NCBI GenBank assembly: GCA_026991755.1
Contig: JALXAX010000151.1
Coordinates: forward strand, 1 to 44,788
Length of the DNA: 44,788 nt
Direction of reading: 5' to 3'
DNA from: Thiotrichaceae bacterium
GTDB lineage: Bacteria; Pseudomonadota; Gammaproteobacteria; Thiotrichales; Thiotrichaceae
Below the pieces are notes generated by a model. It was not told where the DNA came from. It worked only from the letters and a program-made list of their open reading frames with translations, and ran no database searches. Below are positions 27,036 to 35,928 of this stretch, piece by piece; position 1 is the stretch's first letter, and each line of letters starts with the position of its first letter. A program made the position numbers and the translations under genes.

Positions 27036-27134
27036 TTTGATACCTTTGCACGAAGCCACCCTAAAGAAATATAAATATGTATATAACGCGGTAGGTTGTG
27101 GGTGAGGAACGAACCCCAACATGAGTGCCATATC

Positions 27135-27168
27135 GTTTGTTGGGCTTCCTAACGTCAGCCCAACCTAC
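27135..27168 (-). repeat. R9 short repeat (copy b) downstream of moeA
   Basis: Exact inverted copy of 25497-25530. A related half-site (gtaggttgtgggtgaggaac, 27091-27110) precedes it, so a longer hairpin can form, closed by taggttg and caaccta. It lies between the convergent moeA and oxygenase genes and may end both transcripts. Confidence 0.85.
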
Positions 27169-27250
27169 AAAATCTTATTAGATATTTATAAGCATGGCTG
27201 AGACAGCTGCGTAACCAGGAAAGTTTTAAAAACTAAACACCTATCAACAC

Positions 27251-27832
27251 CTACCTAAAAGTAAGCCAAGTCGTAGCAATATATTTAGCCCCACTATTCA
27301 CCACTGCCGCACGATGTTCATGCGTCCAAAATGGCGGAAATAGTACTAACGTACCTTGCTTAGGTGTTACTTTTACATCTTGAAAAATAAACTCGGTCTC
27401 ACCCCCTGCTCCATCCATATCATTGAGGTACCACAGTGCTACTAACTGTCTCGGAGCTAGCGCGAGGTTGTCTGCATCTACATGCCAGTGGTAATACTCA
27501 CCTGCTTGGTAGCGTTGCAAGTTGTAGCCCATGTCTTTAAAACGACTCATATCGGAAAAGTAAGGATACAAGGTATGAAACTCTTGTAGCGCCATGGCGA
27601 ATGATCGAAATAAATTGTTATCGACATCTTTCCAGTGTTCTTTATTACTGACGTAAATATCGGTGGTTTTCTTTAGCTGAGTATTTTCACCTCTGTTAGC
27701 ACCGACTATGCCCGCATTTTGATCTTCTTTTTGTGCTTCAAAACGAGCGATCATGTCATTGCATAAAAAGTCAGGTAGTGCGTCTTTTTTCTCGAATATA
27801 AAACTACCGGGCTTTACTTCACGTAGGCTCAT
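27251..27832 (-). CDS. 2-oxoglutarate/Fe(II)-dependent oxygenase (prolyl-hydroxylase-like)
   Basis: Cytoplasmic non-haem iron dioxygenase of the 2OG-FeII_Oxy superfamily; its substrate is not known. The iron facial triad is visible: H117 and D119 in YYHWHVDAD, and H171 or H173 in FPPFWTHEHRA, with K183 (SGAKYIATTWL) as the likely 2-oxoglutarate-binding lysine. 193 residues is the minimal catalytic size, similar to prolyl 4-hydroxylase/PiuC-like proteins. It overlaps the upstream gene by four bases (ATGA), so the two are co-translated. Confidence 0.82.
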   Translation of the reverse strand: MSLREVKPGSFIFEKKDALPDFLCNDMIARFEAQKEDQNAGIVGANRGENTQLKKTTDIYVSNKEHWKDVDNNLFRSFAMALQEFHTLYPYFSDMSRFKDMGYNLQRYQAGEYYHWHVDADNLALAPRQLVALWYLNDMDGAGGETEFIFQDVKVTPKQGTLVLFPPFWTHEHRAAVVNSGAKYIATTWLTFR

Positions 27833-28893
27833 GACAGGATCCTTGAATCAATCATTTTTTCAATCTCATTGCTAATAGTGTGTATGTCATCGGTTTTATC
27901 AATCCTTGATGTGTAGATAGCTAAAGCCTGTTTAGTAGTATCTTTCCAATGCGCTTGAAGCGCGGGTAGTAGCTGTTCTAGCTCCGTTAACTCAGCACTC
28001 TCGTGCCAGCTTTGGTAAGCAGTTATGAGCGCAGGTGCTAGCTTTTTTCTCATCGCGGTCATCGTACCGAAATAAAAATGTATGGATGCATCTCTATTAT
28101 TTTTGATGAGCAGTGGCAAGGTGGTTATGGCATCTGCGTAATGGTCACGAATGGCTCTTAACATAATTTCAGCATGTGTTTGTGGCATAGCTGTCAGCAT
28201 ATCCAACCACCCATCACCTAACTCTCTTCCTGCTATGGCTTCACCTTTCTCATGCGCGATAATCATGGCGGTTTCGACATCTGCCATTTTATCTAGCGAA
28301 GCTTCTACGTCGTTATCAAAATCGTAATAAGCGGCTGCACGTCCAATGGGGTTATCTAAGCCACTCATGCGCCATTCTTCAACTTTTTCCCATAGCATTC
28401 TGCGTAATGATTCACGTCTGATATAAATACGATCTTGCTGAACCATAGCTGGTGGTGCTGCCATATCTCTTGCGTGTTCTTTACCTGCAATAATAATGCT
28501 GTGGTGCTTGTCTTGTTCTGATTTCTCTAGTTCTGCAAGAAAGAAATGAGGACGACAACGTATACCTAATCCTGCGTTATACACTAATCCTTTGTCATGC
28601 ATTAACACGTTAATCGCTTCATTATCAAAGGGATCATACTCAACTCCATCAATGAGCAACTGTTTATATTCTTGCGCTTCAATATCATCCCATAAGCCTT
28701 CACGCTCTGTTAACCAATCACCTACATCATCAGTGGTAAGGCTAATGTTAAAGCTTTGTTGTTGCTCCCAGCGATACATTTCTCGCATTTTAAGGAGATA
28801 AACGCACAAGGTATAGTCACCTGCATGACGTGCATCAGCAATGTGGCAATTATGCTGTACGGTATCAATGATCGTTTTAATATCATCATTCAT
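27829..28893 (-). CDS. Conserved protein of unknown function, coupled to the oxygenase
   Basis: A 354-residue soluble, mainly helical acidic protein without signal peptide or membrane helices. Distinctive stretches are CHIADARHAGDYTLCVYLLK, MREMYRWEQ, DPFDNEAINVLMHDKGLVYN and IYIRRESLRRMLWEKVEEWR. I recall similar proteins annotated as an Sfum_1244-type family, but I cannot verify that. The start overlaps nothing upstream, and the stop overlaps the oxygenase start, so it could be the partner or substrate of that enzyme (inference). Confidence 0.75.
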   Translation of the reverse strand: MNDDIKTIIDTVQHNCHIADARHAGDYTLCVYLLKMREMYRWEQQQSFNISLTTDDVGDWLTEREGLWDDIEAQEYKQLLIDGVEYDPFDNEAINVLMHDKGLVYNAGLGIRCRPHFFLAELEKSEQDKHHSIIIAGKEHARDMAAPPAMVQQDRIYIRRESLRRMLWEKVEEWRMSGLDNPIGRAAAYYDFDNDVEASLDKMADVETAMIIAHEKGEAIAGRELGDGWLDMLTAMPQTHAEIMLRAIRDHYADAITTLPLLIKNNRDASIHFYFGTMTAMRKKLAPALITAYQSWHESAELTELEQLLPALQAHWKDTTKQALAIYTSRIDKTDDIHTISNEIEKMIDSRILS

Positions 28894-28923
28894 GAGAGGT
28901 GAGTACCTTCATTAATTTGAGTA

Positions 28924-29110
28924 TAACTACTCAGTGTAATTCGTAACTGCTCAGATTGCCCACTACTTTGTTCAAGAGCAAGGCGAAAGCACGCAGTTTA
29001 TAGGTATAAATGAGCATTTTCAAAGCTACCGCGTCCTGCTTTCGCTCCTCACCTACTTCCCTGTAGGCGACGCAGCTATTGGGCAAAGTAGTGGGTAAGC
29101 TGAGTAGTTA
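28924..29110 (+). repeat. R4 foldback element (copy a, 187 bp)
   Basis: The ends taactactcag and its exact complement enclose arms that share cccactactttg with its complement further in. The middle has gcgaaagcacgc near its mirrored gcgtcctgctttcgc. A near-identical copy is at 35929-36117. It occupies the space between two divergent operons, where both promoters must lie. Confidence 0.88.
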
Positions 29111-29214
29111 CATTTGAGTTAGGATAATACTACCAGTGTTAGCAACATAATTCGCTATTCCACAAACTAAACCCTTATAATACGCTTTATGATTTTGTAT
29201 TTTAGGAGAAACAC

Positions 29215-29811
29215 GTGCGCATCCGTATCAAAACCAAATGGAGTAAATACGAACGAGAGATTTCTGTTGAGGACTCCGTAGGTATTCTAGCTTTTAATGC
29301 TTGGAAAATTGGGATGCAAGTCTTGTTAGAAATCGAAAATGAAAACTTTCAGGTCGATTCTCAAATGCAACGTATCGCTGTTATGGAAGAAATCATGTCT
29401 TTCATGGTGCATACCTTAGACCGTATGGTTTACGAGAATATTGATGATGAAGGTCGAGCCACATTAGTCACCCTATACGCCAAGAAACTGGCTGATCATG
29501 TACAAGATAATGCACGTGATTTCGATGGCCCAGGAGATTACCGCACCCCCTTCATTGCCAAGCTCAACGAGCGTATGGAGGACTATGCGGACACCAGCTG
29601 GAATGATACCGACAATAACCCTGGCTTCAATATGGGGCGTGTATTCGCTAACCATATCGCTGAAGTGCTTGGCCCACGCGATCGCAAATGGGCATTGGAT
29701 TATATCCAACAAGTGCTAATGCCCGATTTTTTAGAAACTTACAAAAAAACTATCAAGTCAATTGGTCTCATCGCAGAACAACCTGAAGAACAAACAGGAA
29801 GCAACGCATGA
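29215..29811 (+). CDS. Conserved protein of unknown function, coupled to ppnN
   Basis: 198 residues from a GTG start with a good ribosome site (aggag, seven bases upstream). No signal peptide or membrane helix. The protein is rich in acidic and aromatic residues and has conserved-looking stretches MEEIMSFMVHTLDRMVYENI and FNMGRVFANHIAEVLGPRD. The stop overlaps the ppnN start by four bases, so the product probably works with or regulates PpnN. I do not recognise a named family. Confidence 0.78.
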   Translation: MRIRIKTKWSKYEREISVEDSVGILAFNAWKIGMQVLLEIENENFQVDSQMQRIAVMEEIMSFMVHTLDRMVYENIDDEGRATLVTLYAKKLADHVQDNARDFDGPGDYRTPFIAKLNERMEDYADTSWNDTDNNPGFNMGRVFANHIAEVLGPRDRKWALDYIQQVLMPDFLETYKKTIKSIGLIAEQPEEQTGSNA

Positions 29812-31184
29812 GCGAATCACTGATAGATGCTCGAATAACTCCAGAAGGTCATCTCAATGTCCTTTCCAAAATTGAAGTCGAAAAGCTATTAGATTCAAGT
29901 GCAAGTAATAGTGCTTTATTTCATTTATTCCGAAGTTGTTCATTGGCAGTGCTTAGTCACGGTGACTACACCGATGATGCTAAAGAATTATTAGAACGTC
30001 ATAAAACATTTGATATCCGTGTTATCCAGCAAGAACGCGGCATCAAACTAGAAGTTAAAAATGCACCCGCCAGTGCCTTCGTTGATGGCAAAATGATACG
30101 TGGTATCAACGAACATTTATTCGCGGTGTTACGTGATATTATTTATGCCAACGATACCATTCTTGACAACCCAAAGTTTGATCTGGAAACCAGTGAGGGT
30201 ATCACCAATGCTGTATTCCACATTTTGCGTAATGCAGGTATTTTTCAACATTGTAACAAACCGGATTTAGTCGTCTGCTGGGGTGGTCACTCTATCTCAC
30301 GTACCGAATATGAATACACTAAAGAAGTCGGCTATCAATTAGGCCTAAGAGAACTCAATATTTGTACGGGCTGCGGCCCAGGCGCTATGAAAGGCCCAAT
30401 GAAAGGTGCAACCTTTGGGCATGGCAAACAACGCATCTGTAATGGGCAATATCTAGGTATCACAGAGCCAGGGATTATCGCTGCAGAATCACCGAATCCT
30501 ATCGTTAATGACCTAGTCATTTTGCCCGATATCGAAAAGCGTCTAGAAGCTTTTGTACGCGCTGGGCACGGCATCGTAGTCTTTCCTGGCGGTGCAGGTA
30601 CAACGGAAGAAATCTTATATATTCTAGGCGTACTGCTACACCCTGATAACAAATATATTCCTTTCCCTGTTATCTTCTCTGCACCTGAAAGTTCACGTGA
30701 TTATTTTGCGCAAATTGATGAATTTATTGGCCATACACTGGGTGAAAAAGCACAGCAACGCTATCAAATCATTATTGATAATCCTAAGAAAGTAGCCAAA
30801 GAAATGAAGAAAGGACTTAAAAAAGTTCGCAATTTCAGACGTAATAATAGTGATGCTTTCTATTTCAACTGGTTGTTGAAAATTGATAAAGAATTTCAAA
30901 GCACCTTCGAACCTACTCACAAAAACATGTCTGAGCTAGACCTGAGTAAAGATCTAGATACACATTTACTCGCAGCCAACCTACGACGTGCTTTCTCTGG
31001 CATTGTTGCAGGCAACGTAAAAGACGAAGGCATACGCGCAATTGAAGAGAAAGGTCTATTTGAGTTACAAGGTGATACGGAAATAATGGAACGTATGGAT
31101 ATACTTCTAAAATCGTTCGTTTCACAACAACGAATGAAACTACCTGGTACGGAATATATACCCTGTTATAAGATTATTAGATAA
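29808..31184 (+). CDS. ppnN: Nucleotide 5'-monophosphate nucleosidase PpnN (YgdH, LOG family)
   Basis: Cleaves purine and pyrimidine nucleoside monophosphates to base and ribose-5-phosphate; the E. coli enzyme is stimulated by (p)ppGpp. The LOG Rossmann core is clear: VVCWGGHSISRTEYEYTKEV, CTGCGPGAMKGPMKGA and the catalytic GHGIVVFPGGAGTTEEILY. An N-terminal regulatory domain (about 1-140) and a C-terminal extension (from about 350) are present. 458 residues against 454 in E. coli. Coupled to the preceding gene by an ATGA overlap. Confidence 0.95.
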   Translation: MSESLIDARITPEGHLNVLSKIEVEKLLDSSASNSALFHLFRSCSLAVLSHGDYTDDAKELLERHKTFDIRVIQQERGIKLEVKNAPASAFVDGKMIRGINEHLFAVLRDIIYANDTILDNPKFDLETSEGITNAVFHILRNAGIFQHCNKPDLVVCWGGHSISRTEYEYTKEVGYQLGLRELNICTGCGPGAMKGPMKGATFGHGKQRICNGQYLGITEPGIIAAESPNPIVNDLVILPDIEKRLEAFVRAGHGIVVFPGGAGTTEEILYILGVLLHPDNKYIPFPVIFSAPESSRDYFAQIDEFIGHTLGEKAQQRYQIIIDNPKKVAKEMKKGLKKVRNFRRNNSDAFYFNWLLKIDKEFQSTFEPTHKNMSELDLSKDLDTHLLAANLRRAFSGIVAGNVKDEGIRAIEEKGLFELQGDTEIMERMDILLKSFVSQQRMKLPGTEYIPCYKIIR

Positions 31185-31230
31185 CATTTGTAAAGGTCTT
31201 GCACTGAGAGTGCAGAAGCGTTGAACGTTA

Positions 31231-31968
31231 TTATTTACTAGCAGTACAAGGACAAGAACACATATTTTTACCCTTGCCTTGAGCAGACTTTAGCCCGTTA
31301 TTTCGAAACTCCTCAAGCACACTAGTACCAATTAAGCTGCCCACATTAAGCCCAGAGCTACCAAACCGCTTATCATAGGTTTTTATAGCTCTAGCCATTT
31401 GCTCACTAACCGCCGATCTTTCTTTCTCATTGGTTTCAATAGCACGAGAGTGATCAACTAATGAACGTTGGGAATCTATTAAGCCTGCCTGTAATTTCTT
31501 CTTTAGCTTTTCGGCCTTTACTTTCTTTATTTTGTTTCCAGTATCTTTGATAGTGTTTCGTAGTTTTTTTTGATGGAATTGCAAAAGACGCACATTCACA
31601 CTGATCATTTTTAGACGTTCTTCGAAATGTGCAATTAACTCCTCTCTTGAGGAAAACATATAGATCATTAATTCTTCGCGTAAAGCCTGTTTCTTGAGAA
31701 GATTCTTTTCATTTTCTAATTGTGCTTTCTTTAAACGTCGTTTACGCGTATCACTCGATTCAACTTCCTTTACCGTCATACCATTTTTTTCATCTATTTC
31801 CTGATGACCATATTGTGAATCTGCTGGAGGAATCGACTGCGTGTAATGAACCTTTCCATCCTTATCTTTCCAGCGATAGGTATTCCCATACGAGAAATTG
31901 CTCACACAAATGCCACACAATAATAGAGCTATCGTATAAGTCACTATTTTTTTGATATATATTCTCAT
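31231..31968 (-). CDS. DUF4124 periplasmic coiled-coil protein
   Basis: 245 residues. The signal peptide (about 1-28, ending SNFSYG) precedes a DUF4124 module, NTYRWKDKDGKVHYTQSIPP, common in gammaproteobacterial envelope proteins of unknown role. Residues 75-205 are highly charged and predicted by eye as coiled coil (KKAQLENEKNLLKKQALREE). The C-terminus has a cysteine cluster, NMCSCPCTASK, that could bind metal or form disulfides. Convergent with ppnN. Confidence 0.8.
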   Translation of the reverse strand: MRIYIKKIVTYTIALLLCGICVSNFSYGNTYRWKDKDGKVHYTQSIPPADSQYGHQEIDEKNGMTVKEVESSDTRKRRLKKAQLENEKNLLKKQALREELMIYMFSSREELIAHFEERLKMISVNVRLLQFHQKKLRNTIKDTGNKIKKVKAEKLKKKLQAGLIDSQRSLVDHSRAIETNEKERSAVSEQMARAIKTYDKRFGSSGLNVGSLIGTSVLEEFRNNGLKSAQGKGKNMCSCPCTASK

Positions 31969-32088
31969 TGTTATTATGAATTTTTAATGATTCTTCTCAT
32001 GCTAATTGATATGTATTTAAGCATGATACCCCTCTCTTCAACTACCAGACTTACATGCTATTGAATAACCTTTAGCTGTAATACACAA

Positions 32089-32442
32089 TCATTCTCTGAT
32101 ATTTGGCGCATTAGCTTCTGAGCCCATCATCAGCACGTATAACCCAGTTACCGTGTACAAAATATCTCCTGCACATGGCTTTCTACTCCAATCTAACTTT
32201 GAATAATAATCTTCTGGAGCATACAGACAGTTATTGAAAGTTACTTTACCTGTATTCACCAACATCATTTTTTGGTGGTGCTTGATGATCTCCATCTGTA
32301 ACTAATGCTAGAAGATTTTGTAAATTAGTCCACTCCCATCCAACTGGCAATTCAAACGGCTTTTCACTCTCCCCGATTTCAGGCAATGTTTTTTCCCTTC
32401 TTCAATGAGCTTGTCTTTTTCTTTGGCTATTTCTTTGGCTAT
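32089..32442 (-). pseudogene. Remnant of a type I restriction specificity subunit (hsdS)
   Basis: Reading the minus strand gives IAKEIAKEKDKLIEEGK, then after a frame change LPEIGESEKPFELPVGWEWT and VTDGDHQAPPKNDVGEY. After another break comes TGKVTFNNCLYAPEDYYSKL and KPCAGDILYTVTG. These are typical HsdS target-recognition-domain sequences. The gene is broken by at least two frame changes and lacks most of its length; no hsdR or hsdM is nearby. It looks like the debris of a lost type I restriction-modification system. Confidence 0.72.
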
Positions 32443-32468
32443 CTTTTACCCAAACAGATACCTCATCG

Positions 32469-32660
32469 GTGGATGAAATGCACTTTGTTAAAAAGTACTG
32501 GCAGCAGCGTTATTGGACGTGTATAAAAAATGTGATCTATGTAATGGATCATGCTTATATTCAGGCTCGCTATTGGGATGAACGTAAGACAAGATACAAG
32601 GCCACAGTGATTACCCGATTGAAATCAACCTTTGTCTATGAAGTGCTTGAAACATTGCCT
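32469..32660 (+). pseudogene. Transposase fragment (DDE, IS4-like)
   Basis: The frame reads VIYVMDHAYIQARYWDERKT then ATVITRLKSTFVYEVLE, which resembles the central part of an IS4-type DDE transposase (DxAYI...VTRLK). Only about 60 residues remain; the frame then continues into an R6 repeat copy, so the 130-residue open frame is a fusion artefact. Confidence 0.6.
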
Positions 32661-32663
32661 GTG

Positions 32664-32776
32664 GAAAAAACAGAAAACAACACCGTTACCAACAAGGTGA
32701 CTACGATCTTTTCTGTTTCACTATGCACACCAATAACTTACACATCTTATTCGCACCCAACTGCGCTTTCTAGGTT
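32664..32776 (-). repeat. R6 partial copy (copy b)
   Basis: The right end is the complement of aacctagaaagcgcagttgg, identical to the R6a end, and the match continues for about 110 bases with an internal hairpin (acagaaaa...ttttctgt). The other R6 half is absent. It is joined to the transposase fragment. Confidence 0.8.
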
Positions 32777-32879
32777 AATTTTATTCAACACTGTATTGAC
32801 ACATCCATTCAGGACGTTTCTAATCCGTCAACTTATATACGACACAATAACCACACCCTAAATACCCTAGGCACAGTTT

Positions 32880-33041
32880 AGGGTATCTCTATTAATTCTG
32901 GTCGAAGTTGCTGTGAGATAGAATTTGTTAGATTTTTGATAGAAAAGTTAGCAATAGCCGTAGCTATTGGTCACTTTTATAGCGAAAATATAGCAGATTC
33001 TAGCCTCAGCAAAACGAACCATGAATTAATAGAGGTGCCCT
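32880..33041 (+). repeat. R1 foldback element (copy e, 162 bp) just upstream of a porin gene
   Basis: Nearly identical to 13120-13281, with the same length, ends and 38-base internal deletion. Its right end is only 35 bases before the porin start codon (33077). An open frame inside the repeat runs on in frame into the porin, which can mislead start prediction. Confidence 0.9.
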
Positions 33042-33076
33042 TTAATAAGGTGCCAAGTGTAATATCAGGATTATCA

Positions 33077-34207
33077 ATGAACACAATTTTTTCTAATATG
33101 AGCTTGCTTGCGCTAATGAGTATTAGCTCGATGTTACTCGCCGAAGAAAATAACCCACATATCAACCAACCTAACTCTGGGTTTTCTGCTCAGATTCGTT
33201 TTGGCTTTAGCCAAACAGAAGATTCGACAGGTAATAATAACGTCAATTCAGCTGCATTAGGAGGGAAGTTTGGTTACACCTCTCCCACATGGAAAGGTTT
33301 AACGGCTGGCATAACAGGCTATACCAGCCATATTATAGGCAACCATGATGACGATGATTTATTCCTTAATAGCAATGGCGGTCCAAACGGTAGTGGCTAC
33401 AACATCCTGGGCGAACTATGGGGACAAGCTCAGTTCTCTAACACTCGCATTAAAGTAGGTCGTCAAGTAATTGACAGCCCATTCACGGATACTGATGATG
33501 TCGGTATGATACCAAACACCTTCCAAGGCGCTGTCATCACTCACACATCGCTGCCCAATACAACTTTCATCGGCATGCATCTTAATAAAGCCGCTGGCGT
33601 TGATGGGCAGAAAGAAGCCTTTACATCTATCAATATCGCACAAAGCAATTCTGCGGTAAACGTACTAGCCGTACTCTATGATGCTGATAGTTGGAATACT
33701 CAGCTCTGGCATTACAAGCAAAACAAGGGGACAAACATCAGTTATGCTGAGTTAGCGCTCACTCCATTAGAAAGCTTTGACATTGGCCTACAGTATACGA
33801 CCCAAAAAGATGATAGTAGCGGAGGAAAAGCAAACGCATGGGGAGCTACAGCAGCATATTCTATCGTAAATTTCACACTTTCTGCCGATTACAATAAAGC
33901 TTCGGGAAGTAGCCCTGTTATTAATGCAGTGGGTGGCGTTGGAGGTGGCCCTTTCTTTACATCAGCTGAGCAAAATACCATTGATGGTGTTGCTGGCATT
34001 CGTGCGAATGCTATTGGCGTCGAATATTCAGGCATCAAAGATACAACACTAGGTGTACGTAAGATTGATTTTAACAAGGGTGTAGGTGATGAACTTGATC
34101 TTAACGCGAGCTATCAAATCAAACAGAATTTATCCGCTGATTTGATCATTAGCGATATGGATGTTAACGGCAAAAATAGTCGCTTCTTTATTAACTACAA
34201 TTTTTAA
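33077..34207 (+). CDS. Outer-membrane channel protein (OprD/porin-like)
   Basis: 376-residue beta-barrel protein from ATG 33077, preceded by agga at a good distance. Residues 1-22 form a signal peptide (ending SSMLLA, before EENNPHINQP). The mature part has alternating strands such as FSAQIRFGFSQTEDSTG, ELWGQAQFSNTRIKVGRQVI and SPFTDTDDVGMIPNTFQGAV, as in OprD-family specific porins, and ends with a terminal phenylalanine (FFINYNF). A longer start at 32936 would add 47 residues translated from the R1 repeat and bury the signal peptide, so I reject it. Confidence 0.8.
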   Translation: MNTIFSNMSLLALMSISSMLLAEENNPHINQPNSGFSAQIRFGFSQTEDSTGNNNVNSAALGGKFGYTSPTWKGLTAGITGYTSHIIGNHDDDDLFLNSNGGPNGSGYNILGELWGQAQFSNTRIKVGRQVIDSPFTDTDDVGMIPNTFQGAVITHTSLPNTTFIGMHLNKAAGVDGQKEAFTSINIAQSNSAVNVLAVLYDADSWNTQLWHYKQNKGTNISYAELALTPLESFDIGLQYTTQKDDSSGGKANAWGATAAYSIVNFTLSADYNKASGSSPVINAVGGVGGGPFFTSAEQNTIDGVAGIRANAIGVEYSGIKDTTLGVRKIDFNKGVGDELDLNASYQIKQNLSADLIISDMDVNGKNSRFFINYNF

Positions 34208-34239
34208 GCCCACTATATTTGGATCTCACCTGAAGACCC

Positions 34240-34422
34240 AGGGCTGTTCAATGCTAGGAATCTGTTCATGGAATAGACAAAGTTCCCTCCACCTAGCAGG
34301 GGGAGGGTTAGGGCGGGGGTAGATAGTCTGATAAAAAAGACGACCTTAGAACATCTCCTCTCTCCCCAGCCCTCCCCCCAAAGGGGAGAGGGAGCTTATT
34401 TCATTTAGCATTGAACAGCCCT
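34240..34422. repeat. R7 element (copy b, complete) with flanking direct repeat
   Basis: Perfect 16-base inverted ends (agggctgttcaatgct at 34240-34255 and its complement at 34407-34422) enclose the G/C-tract core shared with 1-158. The 10-base sequence cctgaagacc occurs just outside both ends (34229-34238 and 34424-34433), which looks like a target-site duplication. It fills the gap between the channel gene and the flippase gene; nothing else was seen there. Confidence 0.88.
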
Positions 34423-34603
34423 GCCTGAAGACCTAAGCAACACTTTATAACATTGCCATAGCACAACATGGATAATATACTCCGCGCCATCTTTCTGATT
34501 CCTACAGAGTTATAACGTACTATCTCCTGCAATCATTTTATGCCACCTCTTCTCACTATGCCGCTAATAGCTATACCACTCGCACCTAGGCTCGCCAATA
34601 CTT

Positions 34604-35920
34604 ATGTCCGCTAATAAAGGTCTACTTTTACAAAGCCTATATACCATCATTGCTCGCTTTACAGGTGTTGGCTTAAATTTCGCATTGCAGATCCTTTTGG
34701 CACGCATCTTATCACTTAGTCATTACGGTGATATACGCATGGTCATCGTCATGGTGACTAGCGTAGCATTGGTTAGCCGAATCGGTGTTGATCAGTTAAT
34801 TGTTAAAGAAGTAGCAAGCGTAGAAGATAATCAACACACCTTCGGCAGCGCTTTTTTAAAACGAAGCTATAGTGTTGTTTTTATCAGCTCACTTGTATTC
34901 ATAAGCTTATGGATACTGTTTAGCCCTTTTCTGCAGCAGACTTTTTTCGACGATATTACTCTCACTAATTTAGTCATTGCTAGCCTGGGAGTGCTGTTTT
35001 TTAATGTAATTACCATCAATGCTTTCTACTTTAAAGCATTGCATAAACCTTCCGCATCAGCTCTCACACAAAACGCTTTACCTGCTATTAGCTTCTTATT
35101 ACTTGTTTTAGTATTTTGGCAAGACTTTCCTATTAATCAAGCCTATATCAACGTTTACACACTATCTAATGTACTGGCAGGTATCATATCGTTTTTAGTG
35201 CTTCTTCCATGGCTAAAAAACAAGCAAGATATCAAGAGCAAAAAGTTAGCAACACAACATAATATTCCTAACCTAAGAACCTTAACTAAGCGCGCTTTGC
35301 CACTAGCCCCTATCTCCGTATTTTCATTTTTAATGCTCTCTTCTGACGCATTTATGGTGAGCGCAATGCTTGGCAATGAAAAGTTTGGTCTCTATACCAC
35401 AGCGGCCTCCATCTCTTTTCTTAGCCTTTTTGTTTTAGGTGCATTAGATGCCACCATTTACCCACGTTTATTAAACATCAGCAAAAACAAACCTGATCAA
35501 TTACGTGGCTTCTTCTGGAAAGCCACCTCATTGGTTGTCTTCGGGTTATTAGCAGTGACCATCGTTATGGCTGTACTAGCTAAACCTACATTGTGGTTAT
35601 TTGGCCCACAGTTTCAGCAAGCAGCAACCGTTTTATTGATTTTACTAGTCGCTCAATGGCTTCGTGCCACAAGCCTTACCTTCTCTTTTATGTTTATCAT
35701 CAAAGAGAAGGTAAAATATTTAAATATTATTTTAGTTGTCGCGTTAATTATAAACTTGGTCGCCAATTACCTACTTATCCAAAGCCAAGGTATGCAAGGT
35801 GCCGCAATAGCTACATTATTAGCTAATGGTTTCCTTGCTGGCTTTGTTGTACTACTCTTCTACCGACAGAAGTTACTTGCAGGCTATAAGAGACCTTTGC
35901 ACGAAAGATATGACGGATAA
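34604..35920 (+). CDS. Polysaccharide flippase (Wzx-like, MOP superfamily)
   Basis: Probable transporter of undecaprenyl-linked oligosaccharide across the inner membrane. 438 residues with 12-14 hydrophobic helices; the N-terminus GLLLQSLYTIIARFTGVGLN followed by YGDIRMVIVMVTSVALVSRIG is the polysaccharide-biosynthesis-protein pattern. The last residues (RPLHERYDG) are encoded by an R3 repeat end at 35890-35917, so the original C-terminus may have been changed by that insertion. It is the first gene of an eight-gene polysaccharide cluster. Confidence 0.88.
   Translation: MSANKGLLLQSLYTIIARFTGVGLNFALQILLARILSLSHYGDIRMVIVMVTSVALVSRIGVDQLIVKEVASVEDNQHTFGSAFLKRSYSVVFISSLVFISLWILFSPFLQQTFFDDITLTNLVIASLGVLFFNVITINAFYFKALHKPSASALTQNALPAISFLLLVLVFWQDFPINQAYINVYTLSNVLAGIISFLVLLPWLKNKQDIKSKKLATQHNIPNLRTLTKRALPLAPISVFSFLMLSSDAFMVSAMLGNEKFGLYTTAASISFLSLFVLGALDATIYPRLLNISKNKPDQLRGFFWKATSLVVFGLLAVTIVMAVLAKPTLWLFGPQFQQAATVLLILLVAQWLRATSLTFSFMFIIKEKVKYLNIILVVALIINLVANYLLIQSQGMQGAAIATLLANGFLAGFVVLLFYRQKLLAGYKRPLHERYDG
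35890..35917 (+). repeat. Solo R3 end within the flippase gene
   Basis: gagacctttgcacgaaagat and the following bases match the R3 right end (reversed). It supplies the last nine codons of the flippase and its stop codon. An R4 element starts about ten bases further on. Confidence 0.75.
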
Positions 35921-35928
35921 AAATGAGC

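Noticed and set aside
32936-33076. N-terminal extension of the porin starting inside R1
   Set aside because: The extension is translated repeat sequence also seen in R1 copies elsewhere; the signal peptide and ribosome site fit the start at 33077.
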